Positions 9,540-17,769 of a DNA stretch of 37,395 nucleotides are shown here, piece by piece. Source of the stretch: Betaproteobacteria bacterium (GTDB lineage: Bacteria > Pseudomonadota > Gammaproteobacteria > Burkholderiales > Burkholderiaceae_F); NCBI GenBank assembly GCA_005882215.1, contig VBCK01000130.1, positions 1 through 37,395 of the forward strand, written 5' to 3'. Numbering within the stretch: position 1 is the first letter of the stretch; each line of letters begins with the position of its first letter. A model generated the notes under the pieces. It had not been told where the DNA came from, ran no database searches, and saw only the letters and a list, made by a program, of their open reading frames with translations. A program made the translations under genes and the position numbers.

Positions 9540-9559
9540 CAATCGCCGCCCGGCGATTG
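9540..9559. repeat. Perfect inverted repeat in the divergent fdnG-cfa intergenic region
   Basis: CAATCGCC (9540-9547) and GGCGATTG (9552-9559) pair perfectly around the four-base loop GCCC. The repeat lies in the 262-base gap (9350-9611) between the divergent fdnG and cfa genes, about 50 bases before the cfa ATG. It may be an operator or a small RNA hairpin in the cfa leader. No convincing FNR box or sigma-54 site was found in the gap by eye. Confidence 0.45.
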
Positions 9560-9611
9560 GTTGAGGGACATTGTTGCGACGCAGCGGGTTGCATCTCGTT
9601 TGGAGGGCCCA

Positions 9612-10880
9612 ATGAGGCAAGCTGTCGTAGAACCGAGCTCATTGTCGCGGAGCGTGCGTGGGATTGCCTCGCCGGCCGCCCTGTTCTGGCAGCGACAATT
9701 CGATCGGTTCGTCGCGCGGATGCGCGACCACGCGATACCGCTGCGCGTGCGGCTGTGGAACGGATTCGAGGCCGTGTTGGGGGACGAGCCACGCGTGACG
9801 TTCACGATTCCCAGTGTGGCGTCTTTGCGGCAGTTGATCCGCCCTTCGCTGGACCGGCTGGGAACGGCCTATGTAGAAGGCGTGATGGAGGTCGAAGGCA
9901 AACTCGCGGACATCCTGCAAGTGGCGATCCGCCTCGCCGCGCACAGCGCTCCGCGAACGCGCCGCGGACCGCGGATGTTCCGGCACACGCGCGCGGCCGA
10001 CGCTGAGGCAATCCGCTACCACTACGACGTTTCCAACCAGTTTTACGCGCTGTGGCTCGACACGAACATGGTCTATTCGTGCGCCTATTTCCGCTCTCCC
10101 CAGGATAGCCTGGAGACCGCGCAGATCCAGAAGATCGATCATATCCTGGTCAAGCTGCGCGTGAAGCCGGGCGACCGCCTGCTCGACATCGGATGCGGCT
10201 GGGGAGCGCTGGTCATGCGGGCCGCGGAAAAGTTCGGCGCCAGGGCAGTCGGCGTCACGCTGTCGCCGAACCAATACGAGCTGGCGCGCGAGCGGATCGC
10301 CGCGGCGGGCCTCGCGGACCGGTGCGAGGTGCGGCTTGAGGACTACCGGGACGTGACCGGCAAATTCGACCGGATCGCCAGTGTCGGCATGTTCGAGCAC
10401 GTCGGACTTCAACACCTGCGGGAGTATTTCGCCAAGATACGTTCGCTGCTGCAGGACGAGGGCACGGTGATGAATCATGGAATCACGAGCGGTGATCCCG
10501 ATTCGGCCGAGTCGCCGCTGGGCGCCAGCGACTATATCGAGCGCTACGTCTTCCCGCACGGCGAGCTGCCGCACATCAGCCGCACGCTGTACGAAATGTG
10601 CGCCGCCGGGCTGGAGCCGGTCGACGTGGAGAACCTGCGGCGCCACTATGCGCTGACCTTGACGCATTGGTGCGAGCGCTTCGAGGCCCACGATCAGCAG
10701 TTGCGCGAAATCGCCGGGGACAAGCGCTGGCGCATCTGGCGCATGTACCTGGCCGGCTGTGCCTACGCGTTCGCTCAGGAATGGACGGCCTTGCACCAGA
10801 TTCTGGCCGTGAAGGCCGGCTCGGGCACCCGGGCACTGCCGTTGACACGCGATTACATGTATCCAAGCCCCTCTCCCTAG
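9612..10880 (+). CDS. cfa: Cyclopropane-fatty-acyl-phospholipid synthase
   Basis: The enzyme transfers a methylene group from S-adenosylmethionine to double bonds of membrane phospholipid acyl chains, hardening the membrane against acid and stress. The 422-residue protein carries YHYDVSNQFY (137-146), YSCAYF (155-160), the SAM-binding LDIGCGWGAL (191-200) and MFEHVG (260-265), all hallmarks of the family. I chose the ATG at 9612 because GGAGGG lies just upstream; a TTG at 9561 would add 17 residues with no such site. The stop codon falls at the centre of a 20-base palindrome. It converges on the hydrolase gene downstream. Confidence 0.95.
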   Translation: MRQAVVEPSSLSRSVRGIASPAALFWQRQFDRFVARMRDHAIPLRVRLWNGFEAVLGDEPRVTFTIPSVASLRQLIRPSLDRLGTAYVEGVMEVEGKLADILQVAIRLAAHSAPRTRRGPRMFRHTRAADAEAIRYHYDVSNQFYALWLDTNMVYSCAYFRSPQDSLETAQIQKIDHILVKLRVKPGDRLLDIGCGWGALVMRAAEKFGARAVGVTLSPNQYELARERIAAAGLADRCEVRLEDYRDVTGKFDRIASVGMFEHVGLQHLREYFAKIRSLLQDEGTVMNHGITSGDPDSAESPLGASDYIERYVFPHGELPHISRTLYEMCAAGLEPVDVENLRRHYALTLTHWCERFEAHDQQLREIAGDKRWRIWRMYLAGCAYAFAQEWTALHQILAVKAGSGTRALPLTRDYMYPSPSP

Positions 10881-10888
10881 GGAGAGGG
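10869..10888. repeat. 20-base perfect palindrome across the cfa stop codon
   Basis: CCCTCTCCCT followed directly by AGGGAGAGGG. The TAG stop of cfa (10878-10880) spans the centre. As RNA it could form a hairpin of about eight pairs, but no T-run follows on either strand. The motif resembles short palindromic repeats scattered between genes in many G+C-rich proteobacteria. Confidence 0.6.
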
Positions 10889-10906
10889 ATAGCCACCACA
10901 CCCCCC

Positions 10907-10944
10907 GTCGCGGCGAACACCGCGTTCGCGAGCGCGGCCGCGAC
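10907..10944. terminator. Candidate hairpin between convergent cfa and hydrolase genes
   Basis: GTCGCGGC (10907-10914) and GCCGCGAC (10937-10944) form an eight-pair stem around a G+C-rich loop that can itself fold (CGCG on both sides). It sits in the 75-base gap where two genes converge, so it could end transcripts from both sides. No T-tract follows, so intrinsic termination is uncertain. Confidence 0.35.
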
Positions 10945-10955
10945 CGCCCCGGGAT

Positions 10956-11852
10956 TCAGACCAGCGCCCGCTTGAACAGGGCCAGCAACTCCTTCCAGGC
11001 CCGCTCCGCCTGCGCCTCGTTGTAAACGGGCTGGCCCTCTCGAGAAGGCATGTCCTTCACGCACCAGCCGTGCAGCGTGCCTTCGTAGACCTCGATCTTC
11101 GCAGGCAGGTGCGCGGCGGCAAATGCATCGGCGAGCTTGCGCTTGGCGTCGGGTTCGCGCTCATCGTCACTCGCTGCGATCCCGAAATAGAACTGCGCCT
11201 TCATCTTGGGTACCAGCAGATGAGGGCTGTCCGGCTTGTCCGTCACCAGCCCGCCGCCGTGGAACGATGCGCCCGCGCCGATCCGATCTGGCACCCCGGC
11301 GGCCGCCCTGATCGTGAACGGACCGCTCATGCAATAGCCTACGACCCCCATCTTGGCTTTCTTGTTCACGGCCGCCTGCGTATCGAGAAAGGCGGTTAAC
11401 GCGGCTGCATCCTGCATCACGCCATCGTTTGTCAACGGTGCGCGCAACTTCGTGAGCTTGGCCAGGTCGGCCGGGTTCTTGAAATCGAAATCGGGGCTGA
11501 CGCCGGGAGCCCGCGTCGAGCGATAAAACGGATTCGGCACCACTACGGTGTACCCCTCGGTGGCCAGGCGCCTGCCCATCTCGCGCATCGTCGGCCGCAG
11601 CCCGTACACATCCGGAAACAGGATCACGGCGGGCCAGGCGCCGTTGCCCTGCGGGCGCGCCAGCGCGGCGTCGCAAACGCCGCTGGGCGTCCGGATATCG
11701 ACCATCTCGTCGCTCACCGTCGCAGCGGCCTGAGCGATGTCCACGCGGGCGCCGGCTGCGACGCACGCCGCCAGCGACAGGGACGTGAACTCGCGACGCG
11801 AAATCGAGTGTGCACCGGTCGCCTCGGTAAAACGCGTTCCAGGCTTCGTCAT
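10956..11852 (-). CDS. Dienelactone hydrolase family protein, probable Tat-exported
   Basis: An alpha/beta hydrolase of 298 residues. The nucleophile motif is GYCMSG, with Cys174 in place of the serine of most hydrolases, as in dienelactone hydrolases. Asp229 or Asp230 (AASDDE) and His261 (TLHGWC) would complete the triad. The N-terminus holds SRREFTSLSLAA (18-29) and an AQAAA stretch near 40-44, which looks like a twin-arginine signal with a cleavage site, so the enzyme is probably periplasmic. The ATG at 11852 has GAGGAAAG upstream. The natural substrate cannot be told from sequence; the family ranges from chlorocatechol degradation to general ester or lactone hydrolysis. It is transcribed away from amrB, with 34 bases between the starts. 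Confidence 0.85.
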   Translation of the reverse strand: MTKPGTRFTEATGAHSISRREFTSLSLAACVAAGARVDIAQAAATVSDEMVDIRTPSGVCDAALARPQGNGAWPAVILFPDVYGLRPTMREMGRRLATEGYTVVVPNPFYRSTRAPGVSPDFDFKNPADLAKLTKLRAPLTNDGVMQDAAALTAFLDTQAAVNKKAKMGVVGYCMSGPFTIRAAAGVPDRIGAGASFHGGGLVTDKPDSPHLLVPKMKAQFYFGIAASDDEREPDAKRKLADAFAAAHLPAKIEVYEGTLHGWCVKDMPSREGQPVYNEAQAERAWKELLALFKRALV

Positions 11853-11886
11853 GGGTCTTTCCTCGTATTCTGCAGCCGAGATTGTG

Positions 11887-12807
11887 ATGAAAAGATCCCT
11901 GGCACGTACGAATGCCTACGACGACGGCACAGGCATGTGGCCACTGCCCGAGGCGGATTTGCGCGAGCACGGGTTTCGGTTCACGATCGCCGATGTGCGG
12001 CCTACTCGTGATGTGCGTCCAGCGGCCGTGGCGGGCCTGTTCTACCCGGCCGAGCCGGAGGCCCTGCGCGCGCGTATCGCGCATTGCCTGAACGCATCCG
12101 GCCCATACGGTTCGGACGGTGCGGCGCGCCCGCCCAAGATGGTGATCGTTCCGCACGCCGGCTACGAGTACTCGGGTGCAGTCGCGGCGCACGCGTATGC
12201 GCGCTTGTCAGGCCGGCGCGACCCGGTCAAACGCGTCGTGCTGATCGGGCCCGCCCATCGAGCCGCCTTGCGGGCGATGGCGCTTCCCGGGGTGGATGCC
12301 TTCGAGACGCCGCTGGGCCAGGTGCCGCTCGACCAGGCCGCGACCGCCGACCTGGACGGGCTTGCACAGGTCCGGCGCGATGACTTGCCGCACGCCGGCG
12401 AGCACTCGCTGGAGGTGCAGCTGCCCTTCCTGCAGGAAGTGCTCGACGAGTTCACCCTGGTGCCGATCGTGGCGGGCGAGGCGCGCCCGGCCGAGGTCGC
12501 GCAGGTGCTGGTTCGGCTCTGGGGTGGCGACGAAACATGCATCGTCGTGAGCTCGGACCTGTCGCACTACCTTCCGCACGTGCGCGCCCAACTGGTCGAT
12601 CGCGCGACCGCGCAGCAGATCCTGGAGTTCGACGCGCGCCTCGATCCACAGCAGGCCTGCGGTGCAACCCCGATCAACGGTGCGCTGCTGGCGGCACGCG
12701 ACCACGGCCTCGTGCCGCGGCTGCTCGATCTGCGCGATTCCGGCCAGATCACGGGCGACCTGCGCCGGGTGGTCGGCTACGGCGCTTTCGCGTTCGATCC
12801 CCCGTGA
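11887..12807 (+). CDS. amrB: AmmeMemoRadiSam system protein B (MEMO1 family)
   Basis: A 306-residue member of the MEMO family, related to extradiol dioxygenases and class III aromatic dioxygenases. Visible family motifs are RPAAVAGLFYPAEP (44-57), PHAGYEYSG (89-97), GPAHRA (121-126), EHSLEVQLPF (172-181) and SSDLSHY (222-228). The histidines should form a metal site. Its stop overlaps the ATG of the radical SAM gene by one base (TGATG), so the two are made together. The start is uncertain: the ATG at 11887 has no clear ribosome binding site, and an ATG at 11935 would also keep the whole domain. The biochemical role of this family in bacteria is not settled as far as I know. Confidence 0.88.
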   Translation: MKRSLARTNAYDDGTGMWPLPEADLREHGFRFTIADVRPTRDVRPAAVAGLFYPAEPEALRARIAHCLNASGPYGSDGAARPPKMVIVPHAGYEYSGAVAAHAYARLSGRRDPVKRVVLIGPAHRAALRAMALPGVDAFETPLGQVPLDQAATADLDGLAQVRRDDLPHAGEHSLEVQLPFLQEVLDEFTLVPIVAGEARPAEVAQVLVRLWGGDETCIVVSSDLSHYLPHVRAQLVDRATAQQILEFDARLDPQQACGATPINGALLAARDHGLVPRLLDLRDSGQITGDLRRVVGYGAFAFDPP

Positions 12808-13907
12808 TGGGCGCACAAGAAAGCTCCAGCGGCGCCGGGTACCCTGCGCGCTGGTGGCACCGGCTCGAGGACGGCCGCATCCAGTGCGACCTGTGCCCTC
12901 GCGACTGCCGTCTGCACGAAGGTCAGCGCGGCATGTGCTTCGTGCGCCGACGCGCCGGCGATGCGATGACGCTGACGACATACGGTCGCAGCTCGGGCTT
13001 CTGCATCGACCCGATCGAGAAAAAGCCGCTGAATCACTTCTTTCCGGGCTCGAGCGTGTTCTCGTTCGGCACCGCCGGCTGCAACCTCGCCTGCAAGTTC
13101 TGCCAGAACTGGGACATCTCGAAAAGCCGCGAGATGGACCGGCTGACCGATGCGGCCTCTGGCGGGCAAATCGCGCAACTGGCGCGAGACCATGCTTGCG
13201 TGAGCGTGGCGTTCACCTACAACGATCCGGTGATCTTCGCCGAATACGCGATGGACACCGCCGATGCCTGTCACGAGATCGGGTTGCGCGCGGTCGCAGT
13301 CACGGCGGGCTACATTCACGCCGAGCCGCGGCGCGAGTTCTACGCCAAGATGGATGCGGCCAACGTGGACCTGAAGGGATTCACCGAGGACTTCTACTTC
13401 CAGCAGACCGGAGCGCATCTGGCCCCGGTGCTGGACACGCTGCAGTACCTGCACCACGAAACGGATTGCTGGTTGGAGATCACGACGCTGCTGATCCCCG
13501 GTCTGAACGACAGCACGGCCGAGCTGGAGGCGTTGACGCGGTGGATCGCCGACCGGCTCGGGCCCGAGGTGCCGCTGCACTTCACCGCCTTCCATCCCGA
13601 CTACAAGATGACCGACGTACCGCCCACCCCCGCTGCGACGCTGCATCGGGCCCGCTCGATCGGGATCGCAAACGGTCTGCACTACGTGTACACGGGCAAC
13701 GTGCACGATGTGAAAGGTGGCACGACGTTCTGCCCGCGCTGCCGCGAACCGCTGATCGAGCGCGACTGGCACGACGTTTTGTCGTGCAGGCTCGACGCGA
13801 GCGGCCAGTGTCCGCAATGCGGGACAGGAATTGCCGGCCGGTTTGACGAGTTCAAGGGTGGACTTGGCCGGGGCCGCCGCAGGCGCGTTCGGGTCGCGGC
13901 CGCATGA
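12807..13907 (+). CDS. amrS: AmmeMemoRadiSam system radical SAM enzyme
   Basis: A 366-residue radical SAM protein related to pyruvate-formate-lyase activating enzymes. The cluster motif is CNLACKFC (Cys92, 96 and 99). Before it lies another cysteine group (27, 30, 34 and 44), and near the C-terminus are two CxxC pairs (CPRC and CPQC) that look like a zinc ribbon. The product probably uses a 5'-deoxyadenosyl radical on a protein or small substrate, but the target is unknown. The ATG at 12807 shares a base with the amrB stop, and the stop overlaps the pcm ATG by four bases (ATGA). Genomes with this system often also carry an AMMECR1-like protein A; none is in the window. Confidence 0.9.
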   Translation: MGAQESSSGAGYPARWWHRLEDGRIQCDLCPRDCRLHEGQRGMCFVRRRAGDAMTLTTYGRSSGFCIDPIEKKPLNHFFPGSSVFSFGTAGCNLACKFCQNWDISKSREMDRLTDAASGGQIAQLARDHACVSVAFTYNDPVIFAEYAMDTADACHEIGLRAVAVTAGYIHAEPRREFYAKMDAANVDLKGFTEDFYFQQTGAHLAPVLDTLQYLHHETDCWLEITTLLIPGLNDSTAELEALTRWIADRLGPEVPLHFTAFHPDYKMTDVPPTPAATLHRARSIGIANGLHYVYTGNVHDVKGGTTFCPRCREPLIERDWHDVLSCRLDASGQCPQCGTGIAGRFDEFKGGLGRGRRRRVRVAAA

Positions 13908-14680
13908 CCGAGCTGGCGGCGGCTCCGCCGCGGTCATGCAGTCAAAGAAGCCGCCGTCGCCTGGTGACGACGATCGTGCTGCTGCCGTTCGCGGCGCGGG
14001 CGCCGGGCCAGGTACCGTTTGCGCGCCAACGCGAACGCATGCTGGACGTGATCGATGCGATGATGCGGGCCACCGGGGAGCAGACTGGGCGCACGCAGCT
14101 CAGCGCCCGTGTTCGCGATGCCATGGCTCGCGTTCCGCGCCACCGCTTCGTCCCATCGGCCCAACAGGAATTTGCCTACGCGGACCGCCCTTTGCCGATC
14201 GGTGAAGGTCAGACGATCTCGCAGCCTTTCATCGTCGCGCTGATGACCGAGCTGCTGGACAGCGGGCCGGCCGATCGCGTGTTGGAGGTCGGCACCGGAT
14301 CGGGCTATCAAGCGGCGGTACTGGCCGAGTGCGTTGCACAGGTATTCACGGTCGAAATCGTGCGCTCGCTCGGCGAGCGCGCGACCGCGCTGCTGTCCGA
14401 GCTCGGGTATCGCAACGTCCAGGTGCGCGTCGGCGACGGCTACCTGGGTTGGCCTGAAGCGGCCCCGTTCGACCGCATCGTCGTGACTGCGGCGCCGGAT
14501 CACGTGCCGCATCCGCTGATCGAGCAATTGAAGCCAGGCGGCCGGATGGTACTGCCGGTCGGCCCCGATCAGGATCAGGAACTTCTGGTGATCTCGAAGC
14601 AGAGCGACGGGCGCACGGTGACCGAAAACAAGCTTCCGGTCCGCTTCGTGCCGCTGACGCGCGAGCGCAAGGCCGGCTAG
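13904..14680 (+). CDS. pcm: Protein-L-isoaspartate O-methyltransferase with N-terminal extension
   Basis: This enzyme family methylates isoaspartyl residues in aged proteins with SAM so that they can revert to aspartate. The 258-residue product has the core family motifs: FAYADRPLPIGEGQTISQP (90-108), VLEVGTGSGYQAAVLAE (126-142) and a C-terminal PVRFVPLT. Before the core lies an unusual stretch, RSRRRLVTTIVLLPFAARAPG (15-35). It has arginines, a hydrophobic run and an AxA site, so it looks like a signal peptide or membrane anchor, which is odd for an enzyme that needs SAM. An internal ATG at 14039 could give a cytosolic form. The four-base overlap with amrS implies coupled translation. Confidence 0.9.
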   Translation: MTELAAAPPRSCSQRSRRRLVTTIVLLPFAARAPGQVPFARQRERMLDVIDAMMRATGEQTGRTQLSARVRDAMARVPRHRFVPSAQQEFAYADRPLPIGEGQTISQPFIVALMTELLDSGPADRVLEVGTGSGYQAAVLAECVAQVFTVEIVRSLGERATALLSELGYRNVQVRVGDGYLGWPEAAPFDRIVVTAAPDHVPHPLIEQLKPGGRMVLPVGPDQDQELLVISKQSDGRTVTENKLPVRFVPLTRERKAG

Positions 14681-14985
14681 AGACGCGAGCCACCGGGCGC
14701 AGCCACCCAATTGCGGCGGCTCGCCTTAGGAGAGCGTTGGCCGCTGGCCGAATCCTTGGATTTGGCGTCGGTTTCGGCTGGACACTGCGTTTGCAGTTTG
14801 CACGCGAAGTATCGTCTATAACATGTTGAAGGTGCTTGCTTTTCAGCGATTTAAGCCCCGCTCCACGAGGCCGGAACGGGGCACTTTCCCCCTCAAGATG
14901 AAGATGGGTAAGCCGTTAAGAGATACATACGCCCTATTAGGTCGACCGAGGTGGCCAGCGGCGATTAGACAGGAGACCAGAGGAA
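14681..14985 (+). other. 305-base non-coding leader before the sensor kinase, with hairpin
   Basis: No convincing gene was seen here. A TATAAC at 14817-14822 could be a -10 element, but no well-spaced -35 was found (TTGCAG at 14791-14796 is 20 bases away). A hairpin GCCCCG (14855-14860) / CGGGGC (14877-14882) has three further pairs inside after one mismatch. It has no T-run after it, so it is more likely a leader structure than a terminator. AGAGGAA precedes the kinase ATG. I could not match the stretch to a known riboswitch class. Confidence 0.4.
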
Positions 14986-17748
14986 ATGACTCGGGTCGAG
15001 TCCTTGCGGGCCAGGATCATCCTCCAGTTCCTTGCCGTGCTGGCTCCGCTCACGCTCGTGCTGACCGGACAGACCTGGTTCGATCAGCAACGCGCGTCGG
15101 TCGTGCAGCACTCGCTCCAGGTGCGGCAGTTGTCGCTCGAGGCACAGGCCGCCTACGGCACCTTTGTCAACGGCGTCGTCGATTCCGTGGACAGGAACTA
15201 TCTCGGCCCGTCGGCGATCGAGGGGCTCGAGCAGACGCGGCACGCGTTGCAGGGGATCGAGTTGGCAGACCCCGCCTTCGATCCGAGCACGACCTCCGCC
15301 CTGCTGAGCTCGATCTCCTCCCTGAACGCCAATTCCGGACTGCAGGCGCTGTCGGCGCAGAAAGACTCCATCTACCGGCTCGCCCAGGCGCTGCAGGCCT
15401 TGCAGCTGCAATACCAGAGACAGCACGAGGCCGCGATTCGTCTGGCGCTGGAAACGGCGCGAATCGAGTCATGGGTCGTGCCGTCCGCGATGCTCGCCAC
15501 GCTGGTGCTGACGGTCGTATTCATTCGAGGAATGGTCGTCGGCCTGACCCGACCGCTCAGAAAGGCCGTCCGGGTCGCAAATCGCGTTGCGGAGGGCGAA
15601 TTCGTTCCGCCCGGAGAGGTCGGCACGGAGCGCGACATCGGCGGCTTGCTTCGCTCGCTCGGGCGCATGAACCATAGCCTGTCGCGATACCGCAGCGAGG
15701 TCGAAGAGCATCGCAGCGAGCTGGAACGCAGGATTGCCGATCGCACGCAAGCGCTCGAGCTCGCGATGGCCGAGGCGCAGGCGGCGGCGCGCGCAAAAAG
15801 CGAATTCGTCGCCAACATGAGTCACGAGATCCGAACGCCGATGAACGGGATCATCGGCATGACGGAACTCGCGCTCGATACCGGGCTGAACGCGGAGCAG
15901 CGCGAATACCTGACGATGGTCAAGTACTCGGCGGACGCCCTGCTCTCGCTGCTGAACGACATCCTGGATTACTCGAAGATCGACGCCGGGCGTCTCAGAT
16001 TCGAGGCGCTGCCATTCTCGCTGCACGAGTGCGTGACGCGCGCACTCAAGTCCGTCGCCTCGCGGGCGCACGAGAAAGGCCTCGAGCTGATCGCCGCCGT
16101 GCTGCCGGACGTTCCGGACCGGGTAATCGGCGATCCGGTTCGTATTCGGCAGGTGATCCTGAATCTGGTCGGCAATGCAATCAAGTTCACCGATTCCGGC
16201 GAGGTCGAGCTGCGGATCGAAACCGTGTCGCAAGCCGAGGGGGCGGTGACGCTGCGCTGCTGCGTCCGGGACACCGGCATCGGAATACCCCCGGAAAAGC
16301 ATCACCACATCTTCGAAGCCTTCGCACAGGCCGACTCGTCGACCACCCGCCAGTACGGCGGCACGGGTCTGGGTCTGACGATCTCGTCGCGGCTGGTCGA
16401 GTTGTTGGGCGGCAGCATCAGCGTGGACAGCGCCGTCGGGCGGGGCAGCTCCTTCAGCTTCACGATGCGCCTCGGGCTGCAAGCGGATACGGCGGGTTGC
16501 GGGCTGCGCCAGGACGCAGCTCGCTTGAAAGGCATGCGCGCCTTGATCGTCGACGACAACGCCACCAACCGCCGATTGCTCGAAGTGTGGCTCGCCAAGT
16601 GGGGCCTGCAACCGGTGTCGGTGGAAAACGGGCTCACAGCGCTGTCCGAGCTGGAGCGTTGCGCCAGGAACGGCTCGCCCTACAGCCTCGCGCTGCTTGA
16701 CGGCTGCATGCCCGCGATGGACGGCTTCGAGGTAGCGCGGTCCATCAAGCGCTCGCCGGACCTGAATCGGACGGCGCTTGTCATGTTGACCTCCTCCGGC
16801 GCGCGCCATGATGCGCAGCGCTGCCGGGCGCTCGGCGTCAACGAATTCCTTTTGAAGCCGGTGTCGGGAACCGATCTGCTCGACGCGATCATCTCCGCGA
16901 CGGATCCGACGATGGTCCGGGCGCAGGCGGTCGAAGAGCATCCCGGGATGCGCCTGGTGCGGGGATTGAACCGGCTGTCGATCCTGGTCGCCGAGGACCA
17001 TCCGGTCAATCAAAAGTACGCGCTGCGTGTGCTCGAGAAGCTTGGGCACTCGGTCGCCCTGGCGAACGACGGCACCGAAGTGCTCACGATGCTGCGGGAT
17101 TCCCGTTTCGACGCCATCCTGATGGACGTGCAGATGCCGAACATGAGCGGGCTCGAGGCGACCGCCGCGATTCGGGCCCGGGAGGCGATCGACGGGGGTC
17201 ATATCCACATCATCGCGATGACCGCCAATGCGATGCAAGGCGACCGCGAAGCCTGCCTGGCCGGCGGAATGGACGATTACGTATCGAAACCGATCCAGAT
17301 CGAGAACCTGATCGCGGCCCTGAATCGAATTGCCGGCCAGCCGCAGCCTCAAGCGCTTCAAAACCCGAATCGCGCCCGGGCCGCGCCGGAACCCGCTTCC
17401 TGCGTTTTCAGCAGGGACGCCGCTTTGCTGAAAATGGGCGGTGACGAGGAGCTTCTGAGGGAGGTCGTTGCGGCCTTTCTGGAGGCCTGTGAGGCAACCG
17501 TAAGCGCGGTGGAAGTGGCCGTGCAGGCGGGCGATCCCAAGGCGCTGCGGCGGGCCGCTCACACCCTGAAAGGCTCGGTCGCGACCTTCAGCACCGGCCC
17601 TCTGTATGAAACGGCGCTCGAGCTCGAGCAGTGCGGCCGCGACGAGTACATGCAGACCGTGCAGCAGTCCTATCGAAGGCTGCGCGGCGAACTCGAACAA
17701 CTGCTGCCCGAACTTCGCGCGTTGTGCGCGCAGTCCGCGATCAGCTGA
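14986..17748 (+). CDS. Hybrid sensor histidine kinase (HAMP-HisKA-HATPase-REC-REC-HPt)
   Basis: A 920-residue membrane kinase holding a full phosphorelay in one chain. Two hydrophobic segments (about 10-29 and 166-186) enclose a mostly helical sensor region of about 135 residues that I cannot assign. A HAMP-like linker follows, then HisKA with [10 protein letters not shown] (His280), an ATPase with the N box [13 protein letters not shown] and G boxes GTGLGLTIS, receiver 1 (Asp572 in LLDGCMP), receiver 2 (Asp714 in LMDVQMP) and an HPt domain with His859 (AAHTLKGS). All phosphoryl sites are present, which matches the BarA/EvgS type of layout. The next gene begins 21 bases later and has its own receiver, so it is the likely final acceptor. 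Confidence 0.93.
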   Translation: MTRVESLRARIILQFLAVLAPLTLVLTGQTWFDQQRASVVQHSLQVRQLSLEAQAAYGTFVNGVVDSVDRNYLGPSAIEGLEQTRHALQGIELADPAFDPSTTSALLSSISSLNANSGLQALSAQKDSIYRLAQALQALQLQYQRQHEAAIRLALETARIESWVVPSAMLATLVLTVVFIRGMVVGLTRPLRKAVRVANRVAEGEFVPPGEVGTERDIGGLLRSLGRMNHSLSRYRSEVEEHRSELERRIADRTQALELAMAEAQAAARAKSEFVANMSHEIRTPMNGIIGMTELALDTGLNAEQREYLTMVKYSADALLSLLNDILDYSKIDAGRLRFEALPFSLHECVTRALKSVASRAHEKGLELIAAVLPDVPDRVIGDPVRIRQVILNLVGNAIKFTDSGEVELRIETVSQAEGAVTLRCCVRDTGIGIPPEKHHHIFEAFAQADSSTTRQYGGTGLGLTISSRLVELLGGSISVDSAVGRGSSFSFTMRLGLQADTAGCGLRQDAARLKGMRALIVDDNATNRRLLEVWLAKWGLQPVSVENGLTALSELERCARNGSPYSLALLDGCMPAMDGFEVARSIKRSPDLNRTALVMLTSSGARHDAQRCRALGVNEFLLKPVSGTDLLDAIISATDPTMVRAQAVEEHPGMRLVRGLNRLSILVAEDHPVNQKYALRVLEKLGHSVALANDGTEVLTMLRDSRFDAILMDVQMPNMSGLEATAAIRAREAIDGGHIHIIAMTANAMQGDREACLAGGMDDYVSKPIQIENLIAALNRIAGQPQPQALQNPNRARAAPEPASCVFSRDAALLKMGGDEELLREVVAAFLEACEATVSAVEVAVQAGDPKALRRAAHTLKGSVATFSTGPLYETALELEQCGRDEYMQTVQQSYRRLRGELEQLLPELRALCAQSAIS

Positions 17749-17769
17749 ATCGGACCCCGGCGAAGCAGC

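Noticed and set aside
14823-15677. Plus-strand ORF starting near the TATAAC box
   Set aside because: It runs through the leader into the kinase gene in another frame; only the kinase frame has conserved domains.
15469-17700. Minus-strand ORF of 743 codons opposite the hybrid kinase
   Set aside because: Shadow of a gene with complete HisKA, ATPase, receiver and HPt motifs; no ribosome binding site or family match.
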